The translations under genes and the position numbers were made by a program. A stretch of 64,000 nucleotides of DNA. Source: Chitinophaga sp. HK235. GTDB lineage: Bacteria; Bacteroidota; Bacteroidia; Chitinophagales; Chitinophagaceae. The notes below the pieces were generated by a model that had not been told where the DNA came from, ran no database searches, and saw only the letters and a program-made list of their open reading frames with translations. Positions within the stretch are counted from its first letter, which is position 1, and every line of letters begins with the position of its first letter. The stretch spans positions 5,144,501 through 5,208,500 of the forward strand of contig NZ_CP073766.1 in NCBI RefSeq assembly GCF_018255755.1, given 5' to 3'. Shown piece by piece: positions 38,001 through 46,500 of the stretch.

Positions 38001-40124
38001 ATTAGCTTTCAGCGACTGCAGGGCTGTATCACCCAACTGGCCACTAATGTCAAAAGTCGTATTGATACTGGTGTCTGCACTTTCTCCATTTGCCTGGAAG
38101 GCTCCTTTATGGATACTGGCGTTTATATTGATATTGCGGTAAGTATAGCGGTTGTAGGTCGCATCATACAGCGTGACAGCGGCTTTAGCTGCCATTTGCT
38201 TCAGCGTATAGCCCTGACCGGTAGCCGACAGTTTACCGCTCATCCATCCATAGGCGGTGTCATAGAGCATAATGCCAGGATGTATCCTGAAGGATGGAAT
38301 GTTGACATCGTAGGTACCGCGTATGCTATCGGTGATATTAGACAGTTTGGCGTTCACATTGGCATTGGCGTAGTCGCTTTTCAGCTGCAGCTGTGTCAGC
38401 ATATTTTTCATGCCGCCTTTGAAGAGGCCGGTGATGATCATATGTTCGGGCAGCCGGGGCGTATCCGGCAGTGTGCCGGCTGGCAGCCAGGAGCGCAGCG
38501 GTTTATTACCCGACTGAATAAAAAGATCCGGCAGGTTGGCATTTAAACGGTCCACATCAGTTACATGCTCTACTTGTCCGTTGGTGGCTTTGATGAGGTT
38601 GCCGTCATGGTCGTTGAGGTACAGCTGTTTGATATTCAGCATTCCCAGATTGCCTTTTAATATAGCCGACAGCGTTAGCTGTTTTTTCCACAGTGGATTG
38701 AAGTATTTGTTCTTGCGCGCATCGGGTACAAAAGGAAGCCATTCTGCCAGGGCTATCTGCACGGAATCGAGATTGGCGTCCAGGCCCAGCTGGTCCATAT
38801 GATCAGCGATACCATCCCAGGATGGAACGGTAACGGCTATATGTTTTCTGAGAATACTTTTGTTGGTTTGTACCAGGAAGTTTTTCAGCGTAAGGCTTTT
38901 AGGCGTAAAGGAGAAGTCCATATTGGCCTTACGGATGGTGAAGCCTGACCAGTCACGGGCGGAGAGGCTTTTTATGCTGGCCAGGGTGCTATCCGGGCTG
39001 TACTGAATATTGGTAATTTTTGAATAGATGCCGGTCAGAAACAGGTGGTTGTAGTCCGGGTCGGGGCCAGCAGCCTTTGGTGTGGGCGTACCGTTATCGT
39101 ACCGCAAACCAAGGCGGTCGAGGTTGACCTGTGTGGCAAATACCTGCCATGTATTGGGCGTAGTGTCGGGAGGTGGCGGCGTATTATCCTTACCGGGCAC
39201 CATGGACAGCGATCCGGTAGTATTACGGATGGTCAGGTCTCCTACTTGTATCCGGGTAGAATCGGTATCGAGGCTGCTGTTACGTAATACCAGATCTCCT
39301 ATTTTCCAGATGGTGGATATGCCGATACCATCACTGCTGTACAGGAAAGAACTGTTTTTTATCTGCAGCTTTTTCATCAGCAGGTGAATGCCGGGACTGC
39401 TGGTGTCTTCGGGCGGTGGCGGCGGAGCCGCATTGGTAGCTACTGAAGGGATATACTGCTGTTGGAAGAAACCTTTGAAGCCAACCAGCTCAATTCCCCT
39501 GAAGGCATAGATGCCATCCTCAACAATCAGGTCGTCGGGTGATATATGAAGAGTATCCCAGGCAGCGATAGTGCTCATCCCACCGGGTTGATCTTCATAA
39601 CGCAGTCTGGCATGTCGAAGGGATACATCTTTGATCCTGAACTGGAGCGTGGTCCCTGAGGCAGGCGCGATAGTATCCGGAGTTGTTTTTTTGCTGGAGA
39701 AGGCATCAATGGCAAACTGATAGTTGAATGCAGAATCACCTTTATAGCGGTAAACATTGATCAGCAGCGAATCCCATTCCAGCTTGTCAATTTGAAGTTC
39801 GTTGTTGATAAGGGCCAGCAGGTTATAGTGGACTTTAAGGGAGCTGGTATAAAAAAGGGTTTGCTGCGAAGTGTCGGCCACATAAACGTTCCGTAGTTCC
39901 AGGTACTGCCATCCTCTTGCCCGGAGGTAGCCTATCTGTACTTTGGTCTTCAGTTTCCGCTGTAAATAGATTTCCCCCTGTTCTCTCAGGTAGTTCTGCA
40001 CTCCATTCAACTGCAATAATAATACTGCCATTACGGGCAAAAGAAGCACCGCAACAATGATCCATAAAAGCCAACGCCACCAGGGGCGTCCGCGTTTTTC
40101 TCCGGTTTCTGCTGGTTCTGTCAC
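35055..40124 (-). CDS. tamB: TamB-like translocation/assembly module protein
   Basis: A 1689-residue envelope-spanning protein. One N-terminal TM helix (WLLWIIVAVLLLPVMAVLLLQL, ~18-39) anchors it in the inner membrane; the remainder is a long beta-repeat (AsmA-like/beta-taco groove) and the C-terminal ~450 residues match the TamB/DUF490 domain, with RYEIAEGKYEMSLNQLIKRSFDI and FDVYLKIKGSLLKPDISFQLDMPE. Start is GTG 40124, preceded directly by an in-frame TAG. It is the first gene of the tamB-tamL operon. Family knowledge: phospholipid transfer and outer-membrane protein assembly. The extra length over E. coli TamB (about 1260) is typical for Bacteroidota. Confidence 0.95.
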   Translation of the reverse strand: MTEPAETGEKRGRPWWRWLLWIIVAVLLLPVMAVLLLQLNGVQNYLREQGEIYLQRKLKTKVQIGYLRARGWQYLELRNVYVADTSQQTLFYTSSLKVHYNLLALINNELQIDKLEWDSLLINVYRYKGDSAFNYQFAIDAFSSKKTTPDTIAPASGTTLQFRIKDVSLRHARLRYEDQPGGMSTIAAWDTLHISPDDLIVEDGIYAFRGIELVGFKGFFQQQYIPSVATNAAPPPPPEDTSSPGIHLLMKKLQIKNSSFLYSSDGIGISTIWKIGDLVLRNSSLDTDSTRIQVGDLTIRNTTGSLSMVPGKDNTPPPPDTTPNTWQVFATQVNLDRLGLRYDNGTPTPKAAGPDPDYNHLFLTGIYSKITNIQYSPDSTLASIKSLSARDWSGFTIRKANMDFSFTPKSLTLKNFLVQTNKSILRKHIAVTVPSWDGIADHMDQLGLDANLDSVQIALAEWLPFVPDARKNKYFNPLWKKQLTLSAILKGNLGMLNIKQLYLNDHDGNLIKATNGQVEHVTDVDRLNANLPDLFIQSGNKPLRSWLPAGTLPDTPRLPEHMIITGLFKGGMKNMLTQLQLKSDYANANVNAKLSNITDSIRGTYDVNIPSFRIHPGIMLYDTAYGWMSGKLSATGQGYTLKQMAAKAAVTLYDATYNRYTYRNININASIHKGAFQANGESADTSINTTFDISGQLGDTALQSLKANMEITNADLYATHWYTEPLSLKGNLVADFSSLAPQRLEGNALLTGWQITTKDQIVPLDTVSLVAHYHDRQYIDIKSPFGPITANGHMDYTKIGDAFSRIIMKPLLPADSGRIVIVPPGQYLEFAASLQVPRSFAPLISGLRMDMPMDISGRLNSDSSLLFVKANLPKFNYDSIQVDSLQLYARIIDTSLQTRLSIADIKHPSFPLYHTVLSAHANTGVVNFGLLLDDIKRQPKYRLGGILSFLPDNVMQLTLKPDLLLNKQPWNVAENNILRIKNGAPDTANIKLFQGEQSIAVNTIPDTTGTPALQVRIGNFQLATITGMLATDTLLANGLLNAEALVRNWNASPLVHAKLKVDSLTVKTAELGTLDATVDNATPETYKLNATLKGHGNDVNIAGTYDSTINAQVTVANLQMASLEPFTMGSITHMYGNANGQFNITGTASEPNVKGDLHFKNAGGVISYIGSNLHLPDEDIVIDEKGILFNNLVVADSLNNELIVNGRINTTDFIKYGFNLSITADNFMALGKQQNNDQWIYGPAFIDSKVTVRGSLDLPRVDANVKLRDKSSVTMILPQEEPGLADREGIVEFIDKDHPIDTALMAKLDSAKYSNPRLKGVFFSGNLEITPESMLKIIIDKDNGDFVQAKGTANLNATLDPSSKMSITGRYEIAEGKYEMSLNQLIKRSFDIQKGSFISFNGDAMSADLDITAKYSVNAPAIDLIQDQLGGMSTEQRNTYKQRIPFDVYLKIKGSLLKPDISFQLDMPERERNVFNGMPYNRIKQINLVPSELNKQVMGLLVLNTFIPDDPMSTLDNGGNAVGQAARNSVSKILSQQLNNLAGNLIKGVDLSFDLQSREDYSTGSAQETTNLNIGASKKLFNERLTVSVGSNIMLSGNQQNASSLVGDISVEYKLSRDGRYRLRVYQRNDNQTVIQGQYTETGVAFMLVMDYDEFREIFQRSKKEFRQQRLRDEKAIKEAKQAETNQKK

Positions 40125-40358
40125 TATGTTTGATTACTAAAAGTAATTTATGAAATAAAACGCACGAGCGTTCCAATGGTTTATTTTTCGGGTTTAACCC
40201 TGAGTTTCCGCCTACTAGCCCTGTAGCAGTACAAAATCCATACCCGCAGGTATTGGGGGTGAATAATATTGCAAGGATACATTAAAATACGTGAACGGGC
40301 ATACTGAAAATTGATGACAGGAGTGGGAAAGGCCGTCTGTTGCTGGTGGTTGGGTAGA

Positions 40359-41000
40359 TTATTTCCCGCTTTGAGGGGAAGGCAGGGAGGGTTTGTTACG
40401 CTGATTAAAACGGGAAATATAATATTCGAGCTTGTCTTTTTTGTTTGGGTCTGTCCTGAATTCTTCCAGTAGTTCGGGATCTTGTGGCAGAATGTATTTC
40501 CGGAGATTATAGAGAGACAGTTCCAGTATCTCGCCGGTAATGATGTTGATAACTTTCTTCAGATGTATGGGGGTGTTGAGGGTATTGACAGTCATATCTG
40601 CCTGGTTGTAGATACTGCGGGACGGCTGAACACCATGGATTTCGTAGGTGCAATAATAACCGGCCTGCTGTATTTCATTCAGGCCATTATCTTTTATGTA
40701 GACATGCTGACCATCGCAGAAGCCCCAGTAGCTTTTTATTTTATGCTCCTGCCCTGCCCGGTCGCGCATCACTAGTTCAATCCTGCTGGCGAGCAGGTAA
40801 ATCTGGGCCGCGGTACTACGGCTTTTTATCACCAGGTCTCCTTCTTCCGAAGGGCTGTTGAACTGAAATTCCCGGAATGATTTATAGAGTCCTTTTTTGA
40901 GTGTGGTGGCATACAGGATAAGGTTCTCTTCTCCCTGTTCCTGCGCAGCAGCAGAAAGGCAAATGAAAAAAAATCCCCAGAGGCAGCACCATTGTTTCAT
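40359..41000 (-). CDS. secreted protein of unknown function
   Basis: A 213-residue exported protein starting at ATG 41000 (the frame's upstream start at 41009 is TTG). Signal peptide MKQWCCLWGFFFICLSAAAQ. The mature part has the core LYKSFREFQFNSPSEEGDLVIKSRS (written only to 20: see ~33-57), YWGFCDGQHVYIKDN and a C-terminal charged tail. The pattern GFCDGQHVYI and PIHLKKVINIITGEI recur in Bacteroidota secreted proteins of unknown role. No enzyme motif is visible. It lies between tamB and another secreted protein in the same direction, with gaps of 104-234 bases. Confidence 0.7.
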   Translation of the reverse strand: MKQWCCLWGFFFICLSAAAQEQGEENLILYATTLKKGLYKSFREFQFNSPSEEGDLVIKSRSTAAQIYLLASRIELVMRDRAGQEHKIKSYWGFCDGQHVYIKDNGLNEIQQAGYYCTYEIHGVQPSRSIYNQADMTVNTLNTPIHLKKVINIITGEILELSLYNLRKYILPQDPELLEEFRTDPNKKDKLEYYISRFNQRNKPSLPSPQSGK

Positions 41001-41103
41001 AGATAACAAATGTATCCGGAATCATGGCTGGGCGCAGGGGAAATAGCTGAACGGCGGATTTATTTCTGCTGATCTGTTAATTCTGTCTGTAAAACTATCA
41101 AGC

Positions 41104-41694
41104 TCAGGATGGCTTTTTCGAGATAAGGCCGATTTCTTCCCAGCGGTCAAGCAGGGTTGCTGACAGGCGTTTGAAAATTTTCTCCGCGGCGAGGTCGGTG
41201 CGGGTTTCCAGGCGGGCCTTCCAGAGAATGAGCTGTCCGGTTGTATTATCGTACAGGTTGATTTCAAAGATTTGTTGCGTCCAGTCTATCAGTGGTCTGC
41301 CGGACTTGAATTCATCCCCGTTAAAGCCATCAGTGGTAACGTTTTGTATAGAGGTAGGAGTAACCACCATATACAGATCGGGATGATGTGTTTTAACAGC
41401 AGTGTTAATCTTTTCCTGCAAGTTGTCAGACTCCGGGCCTACATATTCAACAGAACATGCCATCCCTTTTTTCTCCAGTCTTTTTTTCATTTCATACTGG
41501 AGGTCCTGTATATATTTTCTGCTGGACATGGGACCGGAAGAGAGCAGCAACAGTGTTTTCCAGGGCCGCGCTTCTATGGAAGCTCTGGAGATTTCATACA
41601 CCCGGAAATAGGTTTTCCCTTCGTTATGTTTTTTCTGTGCCTGCAGCTGGAAAAAGAGCAGGCAGGTAGCGGTAACAGCAATGAATCGTTTCAT
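41104..41694 (-). CDS. secreted protein of unknown function
   Basis: A 196-residue protein with a signal peptide (MKRFIAVTATCLLFFQLQAQ). The fold suggests alternating beta strands and helices: TLLLLSSGPMSSRKYIQDLQ (~48-67), ISI-like HHPDLYMVVTPTSIQ (~102-116), IFEINLYDNTTGQLILWKARLETR (~142-165), and a C-terminal helix (LAAEKIFKRLSATLL). The third segment resembles the strand pairs of DUF4136-like and similar lipid-free envelope proteins, but this is weak. It is followed by a 95-base gap and the 40359 gene in the same direction. Confidence 0.65.
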   Translation of the reverse strand: MKRFIAVTATCLLFFQLQAQKKHNEGKTYFRVYEISRASIEARPWKTLLLLSSGPMSSRKYIQDLQYEMKKRLEKKGMACSVEYVGPESDNLQEKINTAVKTHHPDLYMVVTPTSIQNVTTDGFNGDEFKSGRPLIDWTQQIFEINLYDNTTGQLILWKARLETRTDLAAEKIFKRLSATLLDRWEEIGLISKKPS

Positions 41695-41744
41695 GGTACA
41701 GGTTATAGGGGCCGTAAAAGTAATCCAATTCCGGCAAAATAAAA

Positions 41745-41764
41745 GGCCGGGTAAAAACCCGGCC
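41745..41764 (-). terminator. terminator downstream of gltD
   Basis: GGCCGGGT/ACCCGGCC stem with loop AAAA, followed on the minus strand by TTTTATTTT. A second short hairpin AGCCTGTT/AACAGGCT (41873-41894) lies nearer the gltD stop. Confidence 0.75.
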
Positions 41765-41915
41765 CGGCTGAAGGTTACAACAAAATCTAAACCTGCTTAT
41801 GAGAAAAGCGTTAATAAATAGCTACTAGCTTTTAGCCGTTAGCTGTTATCATATTTTATGAACGTTGCCTTCAGCCTGTTAAGAGCAACAGGCTAAAAGT
41901 TTACCGCTATTATTA

Positions 41916-43391
41916 TCAGAGCGCCATTGCCTGTAAGGAATGGTCTTTGCTTTCCAGCTGGGAGCTTCCCATCAGGAATTCATCTACTTTTCTCGCACAC
42001 TCGCGACCTTCGCTGATGGCCCATACCACCAGTGATTGTCCGCGGCGCATATCGCCTGCAGCAAATACTTTAGGAATGGATGTCAGGTAATCTTTTTCAG
42101 TCGCTTTGACATTGCCTCTTTCGTCTTGTTCTACATCCAGCTGTTCCAGCATGCCGGTATGTTGCGGATGTATGAAGCCCATGGCCAGCAGGGCCAGTTC
42201 GCAGGGAATGTCTCTTTCAGAGCCAGGCACTTCAGTAAATTTGGCCGGTCTGCCATCGGTACCCAGAGACCATTGCAGGTCTACCAGGCGGAGTGCTTTC
42301 AGGTGGCCGTTTTCGTCACCCACAAAGGCTTTGGTGGCGATAGCCCATTGGCGGTCGGCACCTTCTTCATGGGAAGAGGATGTTTTTAATATCATCGGGT
42401 AGGTAGGCCATGGCATAAAGTCGGTACGCTCACCCGGAGGTTTGGGCATGAGCTCCAGCTGGGTAATGCTGATGGCACCGTGACGGTTGCTGGTGCCTAC
42501 GCAGTCGGAACCGGTATCACCACCTCCTATCACTACCACATTTTTGCCGGTGGCCAGAATATCCTGACCATCCACGGGAATATTACCTACTCTTTTGTTT
42601 TGCTGTTTGAGGAAATCCATGGCATAGTGAACCCCTTTCAGTTCGCGACCGGCAATACCAAGATCGCGGGGAATGGTGGAGCCGCCGGCGAGCACGATTG
42701 CATTGTATTCCCTCAGCAGATCGTTGGTACTAACGTTAACGCCTACGTTGGCATTACATTGGAAAGTCACGCCTTCTTCTTCCATCAGTTTGATCCTGCG
42801 GTCGATGGTCCACTTTTCCAGTTTGAAATCGGGAATACCGTAGCGGAGTAGTCCTCCGGGTTTATCATCTCTTTCAAACACGGTTACAGTATGACCGGCA
42901 TAGTTGAGCTGCGCAGCAGCAGCCAGCCCGGCAGGTCCGGAGCCAACAACGGCTACTTTTTTGCCGGTCCGCATACGGGGAATTTTAGCCTGTACCAGTC
43001 CTTTATCGAAGGCAATTTCAATGATATGCTTTTCGATTTCCTCGATGGCCACCGGTGGCTGGTTGATACCCAACACACAAGCGCTTTCGCAGGGAGCCGG
43101 ACAGATACGGCCGGTAAATTCCGGGAAGTTATTGGTAGATGTCAGGATATCATAGGCTTCCTGCCAGTCCTGACGGTAAACAGCATGATTAAATTCAGGT
43201 ATTACGTTGCCGAGCGGGCATCCGCTGTGGCAGAAAGGCACGCCGCAGTTCATACAACGGGCAGCCTGCTGGTTCAATTTGTTGTCAGGAAAACGTTCTA
43301 CAAACTCGTTGTAGTGACTGATCCTTTCCCGGGGATCAGATTTCCCGGGCTGCTCTCGTGTAAATTCCAGGAATCCTGTAGGTTTACCCAT
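41916..43391 (-). CDS. gltD: glutamate synthase (NADPH) small subunit
   Basis: A 491-residue beta subunit of GOGAT that delivers electrons from NADPH to GltB. The N-terminus binds two [4Fe-4S] clusters: Cys46, 49, 54, 58 (CMNCGVPFCHSGCP) and a second group (CPAPCESACVLG, ~95-106). FAD and NADPH dinucleotide folds appear at VVGSGPAGLAAAA (~147) and VIGGGDTGSDCVG (~284). It forms an operon with gltB upstream, separated by 115 bases that contain a 12-bp inverted repeat at 43417-43492. The complex makes two glutamates from glutamine and 2-oxoglutarate, the main ammonium assimilation step. Confidence 0.97.
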   Translation of the reverse strand: MGKPTGFLEFTREQPGKSDPRERISHYNEFVERFPDNKLNQQAARCMNCGVPFCHSGCPLGNVIPEFNHAVYRQDWQEAYDILTSTNNFPEFTGRICPAPCESACVLGINQPPVAIEEIEKHIIEIAFDKGLVQAKIPRMRTGKKVAVVGSGPAGLAAAAQLNYAGHTVTVFERDDKPGGLLRYGIPDFKLEKWTIDRRIKLMEEEGVTFQCNANVGVNVSTNDLLREYNAIVLAGGSTIPRDLGIAGRELKGVHYAMDFLKQQNKRVGNIPVDGQDILATGKNVVVIGGGDTGSDCVGTSNRHGAISITQLELMPKPPGERTDFMPWPTYPMILKTSSSHEEGADRQWAIATKAFVGDENGHLKALRLVDLQWSLGTDGRPAKFTEVPGSERDIPCELALLAMGFIHPQHTGMLEQLDVEQDERGNVKATEKDYLTSIPKVFAAGDMRRGQSLVVWAISEGRECARKVDEFLMGSSQLESKDHSLQAMAL

Positions 43392-43416
43392 AAGTATTTT
43401 CTCATTTTTTTATTTA

Positions 43417-43492
43417 GTTATTTGGTTAATTATTTTGGGCAGTTTATTCGCTCTGTTCATTTGCTCGCTCAATAATTAAATAACCAAATAAC
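43417..43492. repeat. inverted repeat between gltB and gltD
   Basis: GTTATTTGGTTA (43417-43428) is mirrored by TAACCAAATAAC (43481-43492) around a 52-base loop. It lies in the short gltB-gltD gap and could form an RNA stem that stabilises or attenuates the operon message, or be a protein site. Confidence 0.5.
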
Positions 43493-43506
43493 CTAATAGC
43501 CAAATA

Positions 43507-46500
43507 TTAACGGTTTATCTTCTGTCCCTGAGCCACACCAGCTTTCAGTACGGCCTTGTATTCTTTCGGGAATACTTTCACGAAGTGGCGCAACTGGTTT
43601 TCCCAGTCTTTTAATATGAATTTAGCCACGGTACTGTTCGTGTAGGCGTGATGTTTAGTAATCAGGTCGTGCAGGGCGGTCACATCATCCTGGTCCAGCG
43701 GATCAAGATCAATCATGTCGCGGTTGCAGTGGTTGGCGAAGGAGCCATTAACATCGTACACATAAGCGATACCGCCGCTCATGCCTGCGCCGAAGTTGCG
43801 GCCTGTTTCACCGAGGATCACTGCTTTACCACCGGTCATATATTCGCAACCGTGGTCGCCTACTCCTTCTGCCACGATGGTAGCACCGGAGTTGCGTACG
43901 CAGAAACGTTCGCCGGCTTTACCGCGGATATAGGCTTCACCGGAGGTGGCGCCATAGAAACATACGTTGCCCGCGATGATATTTTCTTCGGCTTTGAAAC
44001 CAGCTTCTCCGTGAGGATAGAGGATCAGTTTGGAGCCAGACAGCCCCTTACCGAAATAGTCGTTGGCTTCTCCTTCCAGTTCCATGGTGATGCCCTTGGT
44101 GGTGAAGGCGCCGAAGCTTTGTCCGGCGGAGCCTGTGAATTTGAAGTGCAGGGTATCTTCCGGCAGGCCTTCGCTTTTGTAGCGTTTAGACACTTCGTTG
44201 GAAAGAATGGTTCCTACTGTGCGATCTGTATTTTTAACGGTATACTGCTGATATACCCTTGTTTTTTTGTCCAGGGCGGGCTGGGCTGCTTTGAGCAGTT
44301 GCCAGTCCAGCACTTCGCTGATACCGTGATCCTGTTCTTCCTGTTTGTACAGGCCTGTTTCAGGGGCGGCTGGTTCTTTGTAGAGTATCGGTGAGAGGTC
44401 CAGTTTCTGTGTTTTCCAGTGGGTAATGCCTTCGCGCATCTGCAGGCAGTCTACCTGGCCAACCATTTCGTTGATGGTACGGAAGCCCAGATCGGCCATG
44501 ATTTCGCGCAGTTCTTCCACCAGGAAGTGGAAGAGGTTTACCACGTGCTGAGGATCGCCGGAGAAGCGTTTACGCAGCTCTGCGTCCTGTGTGGCTACAC
44601 CCACAGGGCAGGTATTGAGATGGCATTTACGCATCATGATACAGCCTTCCACTACAAGGGCAGCGGTGGCTACGCCCCATTCTTCAGCTCCAAGCAGCGT
44701 GGCGATAGCGATATCGCGACCTGTTTTCAGCTGTCCGTCTGTTTGCAGTACTACCCTGCTCCGCAGTTTGTTTTTCACCAGCGTCTGGTGAGATTCTGCG
44801 AGGCCCAGTTCCCATGGGAGGCCGGCATGTTTGATGGAGCTTTCCGGAGAGGCGCCGGTACCACCATCATGACCGGATACCAGTACTACGTCGGCATGTG
44901 CTTTGGCCACGCCGGCAGCGATGGTGCCTACACCGGCTTTGGATACCAGTTTTACACTGATACGGGCGGCACGGTTGGCATTTTTCAGGTCATAGATGAG
45001 CTGTGCCAGATCCTCGATAGAATAGATATCGTGGTGCGGTGGTGGCGAGATAAGACCTACACCGGGAGTGGAGTGTCTTACTTTCGCAATCCAATCATCC
45101 ACTTTATGGCCGGGCAGCTGTCCGCCTTCACCGGGTTTTGCACCCTGAGCCATTTTGATCTGCAGTTCGTCGGCATTGGTCAGGTAGTAACTGGTTACGC
45201 CAAAACGAGCGCTGGCTACCTGTTTGATAGCAGAACGCATAGAGTCGCCGTTGGGCAGCTGCTCGTAGCGTATTTCATCTTCTCCCCCTTCACCGGTATT
45301 GCTTTTGGCACCAATACGGTTCATGGCAATGGCCAGGGTGGAGTGGGCTTCGTGTGAGATGGAACCGAAGCTCATAGCCCCTGTAGCGAAACGTTTCAGG
45401 ATGATGCTGGCTGGTTCTACCTCCTCGATGGAGATGGAGGCACGGTTACGCTTGAACGAAAACAGGCTGCGGAGTGTGCAGGCTTTCTCGCTCTGGTCGT
45501 TGACGGCCTTGGAATATTTTTTAAAGATGCTGTAGTCGCCCATACGGGTAGAATACTGCAGCAGGTGTATGGTAGTAGGATTAAAGAGGTGGAATTCCCC
45601 TTTGCGTTTCCACTGGTATACGCCGCCTTCGGTAAGCCGTTGTACTGGTTTTTCCTTGCGGCCATAGCCCATCCAGTGTTTGGCCAGCGTTTCACGGGCA
45701 ATTTCATCGAGGCCGAGGCCTTGTATGCGGGAAACGGCGCCGGTGAAGTATTTGTCTACCACCTGCTGGTTGATGCCCAGTATTTCGAAGATCTGTGCAC
45801 CCTGATAAGATTGCAGGGTGGAGATGCCCATTTTGGAAAATACTTTCAGGAGGCCGTCGCAGATAGCTTTGATATAGTTTTTCTTCAGTTTGTCCACATC
45901 GCAGGAGGTGTCCAGTTTGTTGGACAGCTTCAGGTCGCGGATGGTGCTGAGGGCCAGATAAGGATTTACAGCGGTAGCGCCGAAACCGAGCAGGCAGGCA
46001 AAGTGGTGTACTTCCCATACATCACCGGCTTCCACAATAAGACCTACCGAGCCACGGATACCTTTGCGGATCAGGTGGTGGTGTACAGCGGAAGCAGCCA
46101 GCAGAGAAGGAATAGCAGCATGTTCAGAGTCGATCGCACGGTCTGAGAGGATGATCACCTCAAAACCGTCTTCCACTGCATCTACAGCGTAGCGGCAGAG
46201 ACGTGCCAGGCCTTTTTCAAGGGAGCCGGGTTTGCCGTCGGCCTTGAAGTAGGTGTGCAGTGTTTTAGCCTGAAACAGCCCGGTGTCAATACTGCGAATC
46301 TTCTCCAGCTCATAGTTGTTGAGAATAGGATGGCGCAGTGCCAGGCTATGGCAGTGCAGCGGATCTTCATCGAGCAGGTTGCCATTGCCACCTACGAAGG
46401 TTGCCAGCGACATCACCAGCCGTTCCCGGATGGGATCGATAGGTGGGTTGGTCACCTGGGCAAACAGCTGTTTGAAATAGTTGGCCAGATGTTGCGGCTG

